64,000 nucleotides of DNA, from the NCBI RefSeq assembly GCF_001748225.1, contig NZ_BDFE01000015.1:248001-312000 (forward strand). Reading direction: 5' to 3'. The notes beneath the pieces were generated by a model. The model saw only the letters and a program-made list of their open reading frames with translations, had not been told where the DNA came from and did no database searches. The stretch's first letter is position 1. Every line of letters starts with the position of its first letter. Source of the stretch: Desulfoplanes formicivorans (GTDB taxonomy: Bacteria; Desulfobacterota; Desulfovibrionia; Desulfovibrionales; Desulfomicrobiaceae). Shown piece by piece: positions 1 through 8,396 of the stretch. A program made the position numbers and the translations under genes.

Positions 1-471
1 ACGGTCAACTGGCGCAACAACCCGGCCATGACCGTGGCCACCTTCGGGTTCCACATTCTGTTGTTCGTGGTTCCCATTTTTCTGCTGGCCCACGTGGTGT
101 TGTGGGACCAGTTCTTCGGCATCTCCTTTGTGACCCTGCCCGAATGGCTTGGCGATATCCTGGCCATGGCCGTGGTTGCTGCCTGCTGTTTTTTCGGGGC
201 AAGGAGAATCATGCGTCCCGAGGTCCGTTTTGTGACCAGAACCATGGACTGGGTGGTCCTGGCCATTGTGGTCCTGCCGTTTTTGACCGGCATTTTGGCC
301 TATCACCAGATCCTGAACTATGACCTGATGCTCATCCTGCACATTGTATCAGGAGAGATCATGCTTGCGGCCATTCCCTTCACCCGCCTCAGCCATATGC
401 TCTTCGGACTCGCTTCCAGGGCCTACATGGGCTCGGAATTCGGTGCCGTCAGGCATGCCAAGGACTGGTAG
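1..471 (+). CDS. tmcC: TmcC-like cytochrome b membrane subunit (5' truncated)
   Basis: The gene runs in from the left edge; frame 1 is open from base 1, so the start is missing. The visible 156 residues hold about four hydrophobic segments with membrane His residues, as in NarI-like diheme cytochrome b subunits of TmcC, HmcE and DsrM. Such subunits pass electrons between a periplasmic cytochrome c and a cytoplasmic Fe-S protein via menaquinone or directly. The next two genes encode a HdrD-like Fe-S protein and a tetraheme cytochrome, so the set is read as a Tmc complex. DsrM is the main alternative, but the tetraheme (not triheme) third gene and the absence of dsrOP argue against it. Confidence 0.75.
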   Translation, partial: TVNWRNNPAMTVATFGFHILLFVVPIFLLAHVVLWDQFFGISFVTLPEWLGDILAMAVVAACCFFGARRIMRPEVRFVTRTMDWVVLAIVVLPFLTGILAYHQILNYDLMLILHIVSGEIMLAAIPFTRLSHMLFGLASRAYMGSEFGAVRHAKDW

Positions 472-498
472 ATGACAGGCAAGCAAGAAGGAGAACCA

Positions 499-1821
499 AT
501 GAAGACATCCATAGGACACATATCCCAACGCAAAATCCACGACGTGGGCATCCAGACCGGAGTGGACCGCCTGACCCCGGAACGGATTCAAGAAGTCGTC
601 AATCAGGTCCTTCGGGGAGAAACCGGAGCCCGGCTTCAGGCCTACAGCGAAATATGCGTCCGCTGCGGTCTGTGCAGCGAGGCCTGTCATTTCTACCATT
701 CCCATGACAAGGACCCCAGCTACTCACCCGTGGGCAAGGTCAGCCAGACCATCTGGCCCCTGCTGGAAAAAAAGGGTCGGGTCAGCCCGGAATTTGTCTA
801 TCAGATGGCCCAGCTGGCATACACGGAATGCAACCTGTGCAAACGGTGCGTCCAGTACTGTCCCTTTGGCATTGATACCGCGTACATGATGCAGATCGTC
901 CGCAGAATCTGCCACAAACTCGGGGTCACCCCCCAATATCTCCAGGATACGGCCCAAAGTCATGCCGCCACCATGAACCAGATGTGGGTCAAGGATGACG
1001 AATGGATCGACAGCCTGCAGTGGCAGGAGGAAGAGGCCAGGGATGAGATCCCGGACCTGCGCATCCCCTTGGATAAAAACGGGGCCGACATCTTCTATTC
1101 CGTGATCGGGCCAGAACCCAAGTTCAGAACCCAGCTCATCTATCAGGCCGCCGTGCTCATGAACGTCACGGGTCAGGACTGGACCATGCCTTCCATGCCC
1201 GGCTGGGACAACAGCGACATGGCCATGTATTCCGGCGATTACGAGATCATGGGGCGGCTCAAGCAGAAGCATTTTGAATCGGCCATGGATCTTCGGTGCA
1301 AACGGATCGTCATGGGCGAATGCGGTCATGCCTTCAGATCGGTTTACGACATGGGCAACAGGTGGCTCGGGTGGCGGTCCCATCCCATTCGGGTGATGCA
1401 TGCCCTTGAATTTTACTGGGAACTCATGGAGCAGGGTAAACTCAAGGTGGCCAAGACCTTTGACCAGCCCGTGACTCTGCATGATCCCTGTAACATTGTG
1501 CGTGGTCGGGGGCTGCATGAAAAGGCCAGAGAGGTTGTCCGTGCCTTTTGCCCCAATTTCATCGAAATGACCCCCAACAGGGAGCACAACTATTGCTGCT
1601 CGGCCGGAGGCGGGGTGATCAACTGCGGTCCTCCGTTCAAGAATACCCGGGTTACGGGCAACAGGGTCAAGGCGGATCAGCTGCGAAACACCGGGGCGGC
1701 CGTGTGCATTGCCCCGTGCCACAACTGTCACGGCGGACTCGAGGACATCATTCATACCTACAAACTGGATATGAAACTCATGTTCCTCATTGATATCATT
1801 TACGAATGCATGGAAAAATAG
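499..1821 (+). CDS. tmcB: TmcB-like cytoplasmic iron-sulfur protein (HdrD/CCG family)
   Basis: The 440-residue protein has two ferredoxin-type 4Fe-4S motifs, Cys53/56/59/63 and Cys111/114/117/121. A C-terminal cysteine-rich CCG-type domain follows, with HDPC and YCCSAGGG motifs and a late CIAPCHNCH segment. This is the layout of TmcB and HmcF, cytoplasmic partners of membrane redox complexes in sulfate reducers. The start at 499 is preferred over an in-frame ATG at 472 because AAGGAG lies 5-6 bases upstream. It follows tmcC by 27 bases and precedes tmcA by 9, consistent with one operon. The physiological electron acceptor cannot be told from sequence. Confidence 0.85.
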   Translation: MKTSIGHISQRKIHDVGIQTGVDRLTPERIQEVVNQVLRGETGARLQAYSEICVRCGLCSEACHFYHSHDKDPSYSPVGKVSQTIWPLLEKKGRVSPEFVYQMAQLAYTECNLCKRCVQYCPFGIDTAYMMQIVRRICHKLGVTPQYLQDTAQSHAATMNQMWVKDDEWIDSLQWQEEEARDEIPDLRIPLDKNGADIFYSVIGPEPKFRTQLIYQAAVLMNVTGQDWTMPSMPGWDNSDMAMYSGDYEIMGRLKQKHFESAMDLRCKRIVMGECGHAFRSVYDMGNRWLGWRSHPIRVMHALEFYWELMEQGKLKVAKTFDQPVTLHDPCNIVRGRGLHEKAREVVRAFCPNFIEMTPNREHNYCCSAGGGVINCGPPFKNTRVTGNRVKADQLRNTGAAVCIAPCHNCHGGLEDIIHTYKLDMKLMFLIDIIYECMEK

Positions 1822-1830
1822 GAAATGCAC

Positions 1831-2250
1831 ATGGGAACGACAAACAATTCCGATCGCATACACGGCTTGGGATGGATTCCTGCGGCCATGATGGTCCTGA
1901 TGCTGGCCGTACTCGCTCTCCCGGGGATGGCCATGGCCCAGGAAGATATGACCATGATACGTTCGGACGCTTTTGAACATCATCAACGGCCAGCAGTCCG
2001 TTTTGTCCACGACATGCACAATGAAATGGCGGAGATTGACGACTGTTCCGTCTGCCACCATGTGTATGAAGACGGCAAACTTCTGGAAGGGGAAACCTCG
2101 GAAGACGAGCCCTGTTCATCCTGCCATCCGGCCCAGCCCGAAAGCGGGGAGCTCGGACTCATGCGGGCCTTTCACAAACGGTGCATCACCTGCCACGATG
2201 AAACCGGCAAGGGTCCCCTCACCTGTGGTGGATGTCATGTGAAAAACTAA
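1831..2250 (+). CDS. tmcA: TmcA-like periplasmic tetraheme cytochrome c3
   Basis: The 139-residue precursor has an N-terminal hydrophobic stretch ending in an AMA cleavage site around residue 37. Four CxxCH heme-binding motifs follow (CSVCH, CSSCH, CITCH, CGGCH), plus extra His residues (FEHH, FVHDMH) suited to bis-His ligation. Four hemes and the acidic mature chain match the class III type II cytochrome c3 called TmcA, which takes electrons from periplasmic hydrogenase via type I cytochrome c3. ATG 1831 is chosen over ATG 1825 because AGGA lies seven bases before it and almost touches the other. Gene order C-B-A is the reverse of the tmcABCD order known in Desulfovibrio vulgaris; no tmcD follows. 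Confidence 0.85.
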   Translation: MGTTNNSDRIHGLGWIPAAMMVLMLAVLALPGMAMAQEDMTMIRSDAFEHHQRPAVRFVHDMHNEMAEIDDCSVCHHVYEDGKLLEGETSEDEPCSSCHPAQPESGELGLMRAFHKRCITCHDETGKGPLTCGGCHVKN

Positions 2251-2309
2251 CCTGGTTGCACCATCCCTGTCCCCTGTCCGTATTCACGGTATAACAAGGA
2301 GCAAGATCC

Positions 2310-3224
2310 ATGTTTTTCAAAAAGATTCTGCTGGCGGTCACCCCCTCTCCGGAAAGCGATTATGCTGCCCGGGAGGCCATTGAACTGGCACGGGAAAATG
2401 GAGCCAAGCTGTATGTCTTCCATGCCTGCGGTGTGGAGTACGGCTGGGGACAGGTTCGTCATCTGGTACCCTGCGGTGAGGTGGAAAAAATGAAAAACCA
2501 TCTCGAGGAATATTACCGCAAGATGACGGATGGACTTCAGGACGTCACCTTTGAGGTCACGCCAGGACTGCCCCATAACGAAATCCTGCGCTTTGCCCGA
2601 AAAAAGAAAATTGACCTCATTGTCATGGGTCCCCACGCATCCGAGCATATTGAATGCCGATCCACCATCTGGGGGGCGGCCGGAAGCTGCCTGGAAAAGG
2701 TCAGTCAAAAGGCCCGCTGTCCGGTATACATTGTCACCCGCCCCCGTCCTCTCCACAAGGACCATCCCCTGCAGATCGTGGTGGCCACGGATTTTTCCCG
2801 GCCAGCCAGCCATGCCCTGCAATTTGCCCGGCGCATGGCCCGAACCTACAAGGCCGGACTGCATGTGTTCCATGCGGTGGACGTCAAGGGAGGCTACCAG
2901 GGAATACGCGAGGATCAGGAAAGTATTGAACAGGAATGCGAAGAAGCGGTCAAACGCATTGAAAAAACGTGCGCAAACCGGCTGGCAGGGGTGGACTCTT
3001 TCACGGCTCAGGCCTGGGAAGGCACGCCCTACCAGGAAATTATCAAATGCGCCCGGTGGAAGCATGCGGATCTCATCATCATGGCCCACCATTCGGGTGA
3101 CGCCCCGGAGGACGAGGCCTTCATGGGCTCCACCGTGGTCAGAGTGGCCTTGCGCGCCCATTGCCCGGTCATGTCCGTCAACTACCAGGCCATTGCCGGC
3201 AAGTTGCGCGAAGAGGAACAGTAA
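2310..3224 (+). CDS. Universal stress protein with two UspA domains
   Basis: The 304-residue protein contains two tandem Usp folds, roughly residues 1-150 and 155-298. Each opens with a beta strand followed by a conserved Asp or Ser-rich loop (LLAVTPSPES, IVVATDFSRPA) and ends with a CPV strand (CPVYIV, CPVMSV). The second domain has a recognisable glycine-containing nucleotide-binding segment near MGSTVVRVA; the first is more degenerate. AAGGAG lies eight bases before the ATG. It follows tmcA by 59 bases and may share its transcript. The role is general stress response; the ligand is unknown. Confidence 0.85.
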   Translation: MFFKKILLAVTPSPESDYAAREAIELARENGAKLYVFHACGVEYGWGQVRHLVPCGEVEKMKNHLEEYYRKMTDGLQDVTFEVTPGLPHNEILRFARKKKIDLIVMGPHASEHIECRSTIWGAAGSCLEKVSQKARCPVYIVTRPRPLHKDHPLQIVVATDFSRPASHALQFARRMARTYKAGLHVFHAVDVKGGYQGIREDQESIEQECEEAVKRIEKTCANRLAGVDSFTAQAWEGTPYQEIIKCARWKHADLIIMAHHSGDAPEDEAFMGSTVVRVALRAHCPVMSVNYQAIAGKLREEEQ

Positions 3225-3400
3225 AACAAATCATTCAGAGGGGGTACCCTTTGAAGCAACAAAAGTCCTGGAAACCGCGTTCATGCCTTCAGGCTCTGTA
3301 AACCCCACAAGATGATGACACGGTCGCCGTGATCCCAAAAGGGTTTCAGTCGACGGCCTGCATGACCGCAACAGGGACACACCCGTTGTTGCCTGCAAAA

Positions 3401-3441
3401 CAAAACCCCGGCAGCTCTCTTCAAAAGCTGCCGGGGTTTTG
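3401..3441. terminator. Bidirectional intrinsic terminator
   Basis: A 16-bp perfect inverted repeat (3401-3416 and 3426-3441, core CCCCGGCAGC) encloses a 9-base loop and ends in T-rich flanks on both strands. It lies between the convergent usp gene and the MoaD/ThiS-like gene. The rest of 3225-3486 shows nothing else I can support. Confidence 0.85.
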
Positions 3442-3486
3442 TTTGCACAGAGTCAGGGCCGCAAGTTCATGCACAAAAGGCTTGTG

Positions 3487-3828
3487 TTATTGACCTGCGC
3501 ATGAATCACAGCACCTGTTGCGCAAGGCATCCCGTTTGCTGCTGATGCCCAGAATAAATCTGTATGGTCCGGGCGTACCCGGAGGGATCAGGGCAACCCG
3601 ATCCCCTGGTTTAAGCTCCGTATGCATGGGATGAACCAGGCCGTTGACAAAACATCCTTCGACCATGGATGTATCAATGCCCAAGCGATCCAAAACGGAC
3701 TGGATGGTGTCTCCGGAACACAGGGGGATCACATTCCCATCAGCCTCAAGCCCCTTTTGCCGGAATATGGGTTGCAAAAAAGAAAATGCCTTGAGCGTGA
3801 TCGTGGAATTTTGCATGGTTTTTCTCAT
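3487..3828 (-). CDS. MoaD/ThiS-like beta-grasp protein with non-canonical tail
   Basis: The 113-residue product resembles the ubiquitin-like MoaD/ThiS fold. Residues ~10-85 show short strands, an LCSGDTIQSVLDRLGI segment, a VNGLVHPMHTELKPGDRVALIPP segment typical of the family's final strands, and the PPGTPGP turn. Canonical sulfur carriers end there in Gly-Gly. This protein instead continues for about 30 residues and ends in a Cys-rich CCDSCAGQ, so thiocarboxylate chemistry on a terminal Gly is not obvious. Starts at 3828 and 3816 are both possible; neither has a clear ribosome site. No molybdopterin or thiamine gene is adjacent. Confidence 0.6.
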   Translation of the reverse strand: MRKTMQNSTITLKAFSFLQPIFRQKGLEADGNVIPLCSGDTIQSVLDRLGIDTSMVEGCFVNGLVHPMHTELKPGDRVALIPPGTPGPYRFILGISSKRDALRNRCCDSCAGQ

Positions 3829-4348
3829 GGTGTTGAATCATTGCAGGATCAAGTCCAATCAACTCCTGCATACGATAAGACCTGAAACGGGAAAGTCACG
3901 CCCGTCGCCCGGGTTCTGCTTGATTTGAGCTCCAAAGGGACCTAACGGTTGTACATTCCAAGATGTATCATGGAAAGCGTATCTTCGTCTCAAGCAATAC
4001 AGTTCTGGCTACCGGGAAACCAGCCTCTTGTCGATGCCTGGCACACACGACGACCGTGTGCATTTTTCATAAGAAACAAATGGTTGCATAAAAAGTTGCA
4101 ACCATGATCATCTTGCATGCTCTCAGGCAGACAAGGAACATCCTGCATGATTCCAAGATCACCTGCTGGGGATGCGCCGGAAAACAGTGATCATCCCCTG
4201 GTCGCCCAGAAACATGCCCGCTGCCGGCCAACCGTTTTTCCCGGCACGTGCCAGCTTTGAATACAGGCGGCATGCCTGGGGACACGGGTGTTGCCACCTG
4301 TTTGCGCAGATCCCGCGAGAACCACTCTTCATTCAAGGAATGCACACC
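3829..4348. other. 520-base intergenic region upstream of larC
   Basis: No gene is supported here. It separates the divergent MoaD/ThiS-like gene from larC. It holds a hairpin with a T-run (4041-4066, arms GCACAC/GTGTGC) and an operator-like inverted repeat (4080-4105). Open frames extend upstream of larC to 4172 but lack a ribosome site and resemble no LarC N-terminus. No sigma-70 promoter with good spacing was recognised. Confidence 0.6.
4080..4105. promoter_or_regulatory. Operator-like inverted repeat upstream of larCEB
   Basis: Perfect 9-bp arms ATGGTTGCA (4080-4088) and TGCAACCAT (4097-4105) flank an 8-base AT-rich spacer, about 245 bases before larC. The size and symmetry suit a dimeric regulator; the regulator is unknown. 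Confidence 0.45.
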
Positions 4349-5554
4349 ATGCACATTCTTTATTACGACTGCTTTGCCGGTATCAGCGGCGACATGAACC
4401 TGGGAGCCATGATAGATCTTGGCGTGGACCCGGACCTGCTTGCAGGCGAACTTTCCAAACTGGGACTTGATGACGAATTTCGTTTGGAAATACAATCTGA
4501 TAAGCGCAAGAACATTTCCGGAACCCGGGTGGACGTAATCCTGACCCATCAGGAACACGGCCACCGGAACCTTGCTGATGCACACCCGCCCCACAGAAAT
4601 CTCAGGGATATTCGTACCATTATCCACCATTCCACGCTCAACGAAAAGGTCAAGCAAACCAGCCTGGCCATGTTCGACCATCTGGCCAGAGCCGAGGCCA
4701 AGGTGCACAACACCACCATCCAGGATGTTCATTTTCACGAGGTGGGCGCAACCGATGCCATTGTGGACATGGTGGGCGCGGCCATCTGCTGGCATTTTCT
4801 CGACGTACAAGCGGTCTGGTCCTCACCCGTGGAACTGGGGGGAGGCGTTGTTCACTGTGCCCACGGGATCATGCCCGTTCCGGCCCCTGCCACAGTTGAA
4901 CTCCTGACAGGATGTCCCACATCCAGGGGAAGAGTGAACAAGGAGGCCACCACGCCCACGGGCGCGGCCATCCTGAAAACATTGGTCAACCGATTCACCA
5001 GCACCCCGGAAATGGTGGTGACCCGAACCGGATACGGCATTGGACACCGGGATACCACCATCCCCAATATCCTTCGTGTCCATCTGGCAACGGTCCAGGA
5101 CGAGCCGGATGGTTGGCAGACCAGCGCGGCCTGCATGCTGGAATGCACCATCGACGACATGACCCCCGAGGCCCTGGGTGTGGCCATGGACGTGCTTCTT
5201 GCCGCCAAACCCATGGATGTGCATTTTACCCCGGTGTTCATGAAAAAAAACCGCCCCGGAACCAATGTCTGCGTGCTCTGCTCCCTTGAAGACGAAGACC
5301 GGTTCAAACGACTCCTGTTCAAACATACCACTACCCTGGGCATCCGGAGCATGATTGTTGCCAAATCGACTCTGGCCAGAACCTTTGAGCCCCTTGTTAC
5401 CCGATGGGGCACAGTGACCATGAAAAACGCCCTCATGGACAGACAGGTGATCCGCTCCAAACCGGAACTGGAGGACTGCCGGAACATCGCCCAAAACAAC
5501 GACATTTCCCTGGACCAGGTCTACAGAGAAATTTACAGGGACCAGGACTCATGA
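4349..5554 (+). CDS. larC: LarC, nickel-pincer nucleotide cofactor cyclometallase
   Basis: LarC inserts nickel into pyridinium-3,5-bisthiocarboxylic acid mononucleotide in a CTP-dependent cyclometallation. This is the last step of the cofactor pathway first described for lactate racemase. The 401-residue protein opens with the family signature YYDCFAGISGDMNLGA and has the conserved HFHEVGATDAIVD segment, the TPTGAAIL motif and a C-terminal FMKKNRPG segment. ATG 4349 is chosen because AAGGA ends nine bases upstream, whereas ATG 4340 abuts it. It overlaps larE by four bases (ATGA), so the genes are translationally coupled. Confidence 0.92.
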   Translation: MHILYYDCFAGISGDMNLGAMIDLGVDPDLLAGELSKLGLDDEFRLEIQSDKRKNISGTRVDVILTHQEHGHRNLADAHPPHRNLRDIRTIIHHSTLNEKVKQTSLAMFDHLARAEAKVHNTTIQDVHFHEVGATDAIVDMVGAAICWHFLDVQAVWSSPVELGGGVVHCAHGIMPVPAPATVELLTGCPTSRGRVNKEATTPTGAAILKTLVNRFTSTPEMVVTRTGYGIGHRDTTIPNILRVHLATVQDEPDGWQTSAACMLECTIDDMTPEALGVAMDVLLAAKPMDVHFTPVFMKKNRPGTNVCVLCSLEDEDRFKRLLFKHTTTLGIRSMIVAKSTLARTFEPLVTRWGTVTMKNALMDRQVIRSKPELEDCRNIAQNNDISLDQVYREIYRDQDS

Positions 5555-6399
5555 TCGCCAACCCGCCCCTTTGCCCGAGATTGCAGGACAAGTATGCCCG
5601 TCTTCTGGCTGAACTCCAAAAAGGCGGATCCGTCCTAGTGGCCTTTTCAGGAGGAGTGGACAGTGCGCTGCTCCTTTATGCGGCCAAACAGGCCCTGGGG
5701 CACAAGATTCTGGCCGTTACCCTGGCCCCGCCCTATGTTCCTGACAGGGAAGTCACGGCGGCCGTCAATCTGGCCGCAACCATGCGGGTGCGCCATCAGG
5801 TTCTGCACATGCCTTTCCCTGAAACTATTCGCAACAACCCCTCAAACCGTTGCTATACGTGCAAGAAAACGCTGTTTTCCCTGCTCCAGAAAACAGCCCG
5901 GGACCAGGGTATGAAACATGTTGTGGAAGGAACCAACACCGACGATCTGGGGGATGACCGACCTGGTCTGCTGGCCCTGCAGGAGCTCAACATACACAGT
6001 CCGCTTGTGTGTGCCGGCCTGAACAAGGCGGACATCCGCGACCTGTCCAGGGCATTTGAGCTGCCCACCTGGAACAAACCCGCCTTTGCCTGCCTGTTGA
6101 CCAGAATACCCTTTGGGGTCCGCGTGGATTCCAAGCAGCTCGCAAGGATCCAGCAGGCCGAGGATTTTTTGACGCGCCAGGGATTTCCCGAGGTCCGGGT
6201 ACGCACCCACGGCAACCTGGCCCGAATTGAGGTGGATCAATCCCGGATCAGCGATCTGGTCAGGGCTGATGCCACAAACCGGATCAACACACACCTGAAA
6301 GCCCTGGGCTATGACCATGTCTGCATCGACATGGAGGGATACCAAAGGGGAAGCATGAACATGCCCAAAGAGCAAACACGGGAGAGGGATAATGAATGA
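5551..6399 (+). CDS. larE: LarE, ATP-dependent sulfur transferase for the nickel-pincer cofactor
   Basis: LarE adenylates the dicarboxylated nicotinate nucleotide and delivers sulfur, in some members from a sacrificial cysteine. The 282-residue protein has a PP-loop, SGGVDS, at residues 33-38. A NRCYTCK motif carries Cys101 and Cys104, and the family motif KPAFACLLTRIP holds Cys181. Cys181 probably corresponds to the sacrificial Cys176 of the Lactobacillus enzyme. With Cys101 and Cys104 it could form a three-cysteine set such as binds a 4Fe-4S cluster in some LarE proteins. The start overlaps the larC stop by four bases, and the end overlaps larB by eight. Confidence 0.92.
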   Translation: MIANPPLCPRLQDKYARLLAELQKGGSVLVAFSGGVDSALLLYAAKQALGHKILAVTLAPPYVPDREVTAAVNLAATMRVRHQVLHMPFPETIRNNPSNRCYTCKKTLFSLLQKTARDQGMKHVVEGTNTDDLGDDRPGLLALQELNIHSPLVCAGLNKADIRDLSRAFELPTWNKPAFACLLTRIPFGVRVDSKQLARIQQAEDFLTRQGFPEVRVRTHGNLARIEVDQSRISDLVRADATNRINTHLKALGYDHVCIDMEGYQRGSMNMPKEQTRERDNE

Positions 6400-7162
6400 C
6401 CAGCAGGAACTCAGGGAGCTGCTCCAACAAATCAGGGACGGCCGCATGAACGTGGAGCAGGGCATGCAGGTTCTCCGAAATCAGATGGTTCAGGATCTCG
6501 GGCACACCAAGATCGACCTGCACAGGGAGCTTCGCAACGGGTTTCCCGAGGTCATTTATGCCGAAGGCAAGACCCCCAGGCAGGTGGGGGAGATTTTCGG
6601 GCACATGCGCGCTCACGGCAATGTCCTGGCCACACGGGTTACATCCAAAACCGCCGAGCACGTCCTCTCCCTGTTCCCTGACGCCTGCTACGATCCCCTG
6701 GGCCGGACTCTGACCCATGTTCATGAGGAACCTTCCCCCGGCAGGGGAAAGACGGTCATTGTCACCGCCGGAACATCGGATCTGGGCGTGGCCCACGAGG
6801 CCCGGACAACCTGCCGGATGCTCGGCATCCCGGCAACCATTGTCTCGGATGTGGGAGTTGCCGGGATTCACCGTCTCTTTGATCAAATGGAACATCTTCG
6901 CCAGGCCACGGTCCTCATTGTCATCGCGGGCATGGAAGGGGCGTTGGCCAGTGTCATTGGCGGACTGGTGGACAAACCCATCATTGCCGTGCCCACATCC
7001 GTGGGGTATGGCGCGCATTTTGCCGGACTAGCCGCCCTGTTGGGCATGCTTGCTTCCTGTGCCAGCGGAATAAGCGTGGTCAATATCGACAACGGCTTTG
7101 GAGCGGCCTGTGCCGCCTGCAGAATCACCCGCCTACTGGGCCAGAAGGACCATGCAGATTAA
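6392..7162 (+). CDS. larB: LarB, nicotinic acid adenine dinucleotide carboxylase/hydrolase
   Basis: LarB carboxylates the pyridinium ring of NaAD and hydrolyses it to the bis-carboxylated mononucleotide, the first step of nickel-pincer synthesis. The 256-residue protein has a LarB-specific N-terminal half with the EVIYAEGKTP motif. A PurE-like C-terminal domain carries VTAGTSDLGVAHEA, DVGVAGIHR and AGMEGALASVIGGLV, which line the carboxylase site. It overlaps larE by eight bases and completes a compact larC-larE-larB operon. No racemase gene larA follows; the next genes run the opposite way. Confidence 0.92.
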   Translation: MNDQQELRELLQQIRDGRMNVEQGMQVLRNQMVQDLGHTKIDLHRELRNGFPEVIYAEGKTPRQVGEIFGHMRAHGNVLATRVTSKTAEHVLSLFPDACYDPLGRTLTHVHEEPSPGRGKTVIVTAGTSDLGVAHEARTTCRMLGIPATIVSDVGVAGIHRLFDQMEHLRQATVLIVIAGMEGALASVIGGLVDKPIIAVPTSVGYGAHFAGLAALLGMLASCASGISVVNIDNGFGAACAACRITRLLGQKDHAD

Positions 7163-7281
7163 GGACACTTCGGATTGATATTGGCAAGCGCCCGCAAAGG
7201 ACCGAACAAGCTGGTGCAAAAAGGTCTGTTTCTCCCCGGGCGACCTTCGTGCCCCCAGCGTGCATGGATCATTTCTCCTCG

Positions 7282-8394
7282 CTATCCCAATGTCTTGGAA
7301 AACCGCACCCGGGCCAACCCGAGAAAACACAGGGCCAGCCCCCATTGCCAGGCAATGGGGCCGGCAAGTTCGCGGATGCCCACGCCCTTGAGGACCACCC
7401 CGCGCAGGATCTCCATATACCAGCGCATGGGATTGATCACGGTCAGATACTGAACGGGCTCGGGCATGTTACGCACCGGGTACATGAACCCGCTTAACAG
7501 CACCAGGGGCATGAGCACGAAGAAACCGGTCAAAAGGGCCTGCTGCTGGGTTCGGGCCGAAGTGCTGATGAACAGGGCAATGCCGATGTTGGCCGCCAGA
7601 TAGACCCCGGTCATCAGGTAGAGCAGGGGAATGCTTCCCTTGATGTTCACCTGGAAAATGACATGGGCCATGCCGAACATGAGCGTCATGAGCAGGTAGC
7701 CCACCAAAAGATAGGGCAGGGACTTGCCCAGGATGAACTCCAGCTTGCCAATGGGGGTGACCATAATCTGGTCGATGGTGCCGATTTCCTTTTCCCGGAC
7801 AATGGCAATGCTCGTAAGCACGATTCCGGACACCGCCAGCATGACCGCAATGAGTCCGGGTACAAAATAGAAGGTGCTCTCCATGTTGGGGTTGTACCAG
7901 GCCCTGGTTGCCAAGCTGATGGTGCCGGCTCCTGAATCCGGATTGTTTGCCGCGTTCAGACGCTGGTTGAACCTCTCGACAATGCTGCGGGCATACCCGG
8001 CAACCACCGAGGCGGTGTTGGAATCCGAACCGTCTGTCAGCACCTGGACCATGCCGGTTCTTCCTGCGGCCATGTTCTGGCCAAATCCCGGCAGGATGCG
8101 GATCCCGGCCCGGATGCGCCCCTGATCGAACAACCGGATCATCTCCTCCGGGCTCGTTGGTCTGGCTGTGACACGGAAATGGTTGGAAGAGGTGAACGCC
8201 CGTACAAGCTCCCGGGAACGCACGCTCTCGTCCCCGTCAAGAACGGCCGTGGCGATACGAGTGACGTCCGTGGTCAGGGCAAAGGCAAAAACAAGCATCT
8301 GCATGCAGGGGAGCACCACGATGATCATCCGCATGCGTACATCCCTGAACATCTGCAGAAATTCCTTGACGAGCATGTTCTTCATTCGTCGCAT
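7282..8394 (-). CDS. ybhR: YbhR-like ABC-2 type permease
   Basis: The 370-residue ABC-2 permease has one N-terminal membrane helix (~20-40), a periplasmic domain (~45-185) and a cluster of five helices towards the C-terminus with the IVREKEIGTIDQIMVTPI coupling segment. ATG 8394 sits three bases after the stop of the preceding permease gene and has GGAG five bases upstream. Gene order cecR-ybhG-ybhF-ybhS-ybhR matches the E. coli operon linked to cefoperazone, chloramphenicol and cation tolerance. The natural substrate here is unknown. It is the last gene of the operon and converges on larB. Confidence 0.85.
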   Translation of the reverse strand: MRRMKNMLVKEFLQMFRDVRMRMIIVVLPCMQMLVFAFALTTDVTRIATAVLDGDESVRSRELVRAFTSSNHFRVTARPTSPEEMIRLFDQGRIRAGIRILPGFGQNMAAGRTGMVQVLTDGSDSNTASVVAGYARSIVERFNQRLNAANNPDSGAGTISLATRAWYNPNMESTFYFVPGLIAVMLAVSGIVLTSIAIVREKEIGTIDQIMVTPIGKLEFILGKSLPYLLVGYLLMTLMFGMAHVIFQVNIKGSIPLLYLMTGVYLAANIGIALFISTSARTQQQALLTGFFVLMPLVLLSGFMYPVRNMPEPVQYLTVINPMRWYMEILRGVVLKGVGIRELAGPIAWQWGLALCFLGLARVRFSKTLG

Positions 8395-8396
8395 GA

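Noticed and set aside
1-2250. Assignment of the first three genes as dsrM-dsrK-dsrJ
   Set aside because: The cytochrome has four CxxCH motifs rather than three, the HdrD-like protein is shorter than DsrK, and no dsrO or dsrP follows.
4172-4348. An N-terminal extension of LarC starting at 4172
   Set aside because: No ribosome site, and the sequence before YYDCFAGISGDMN has no family character.
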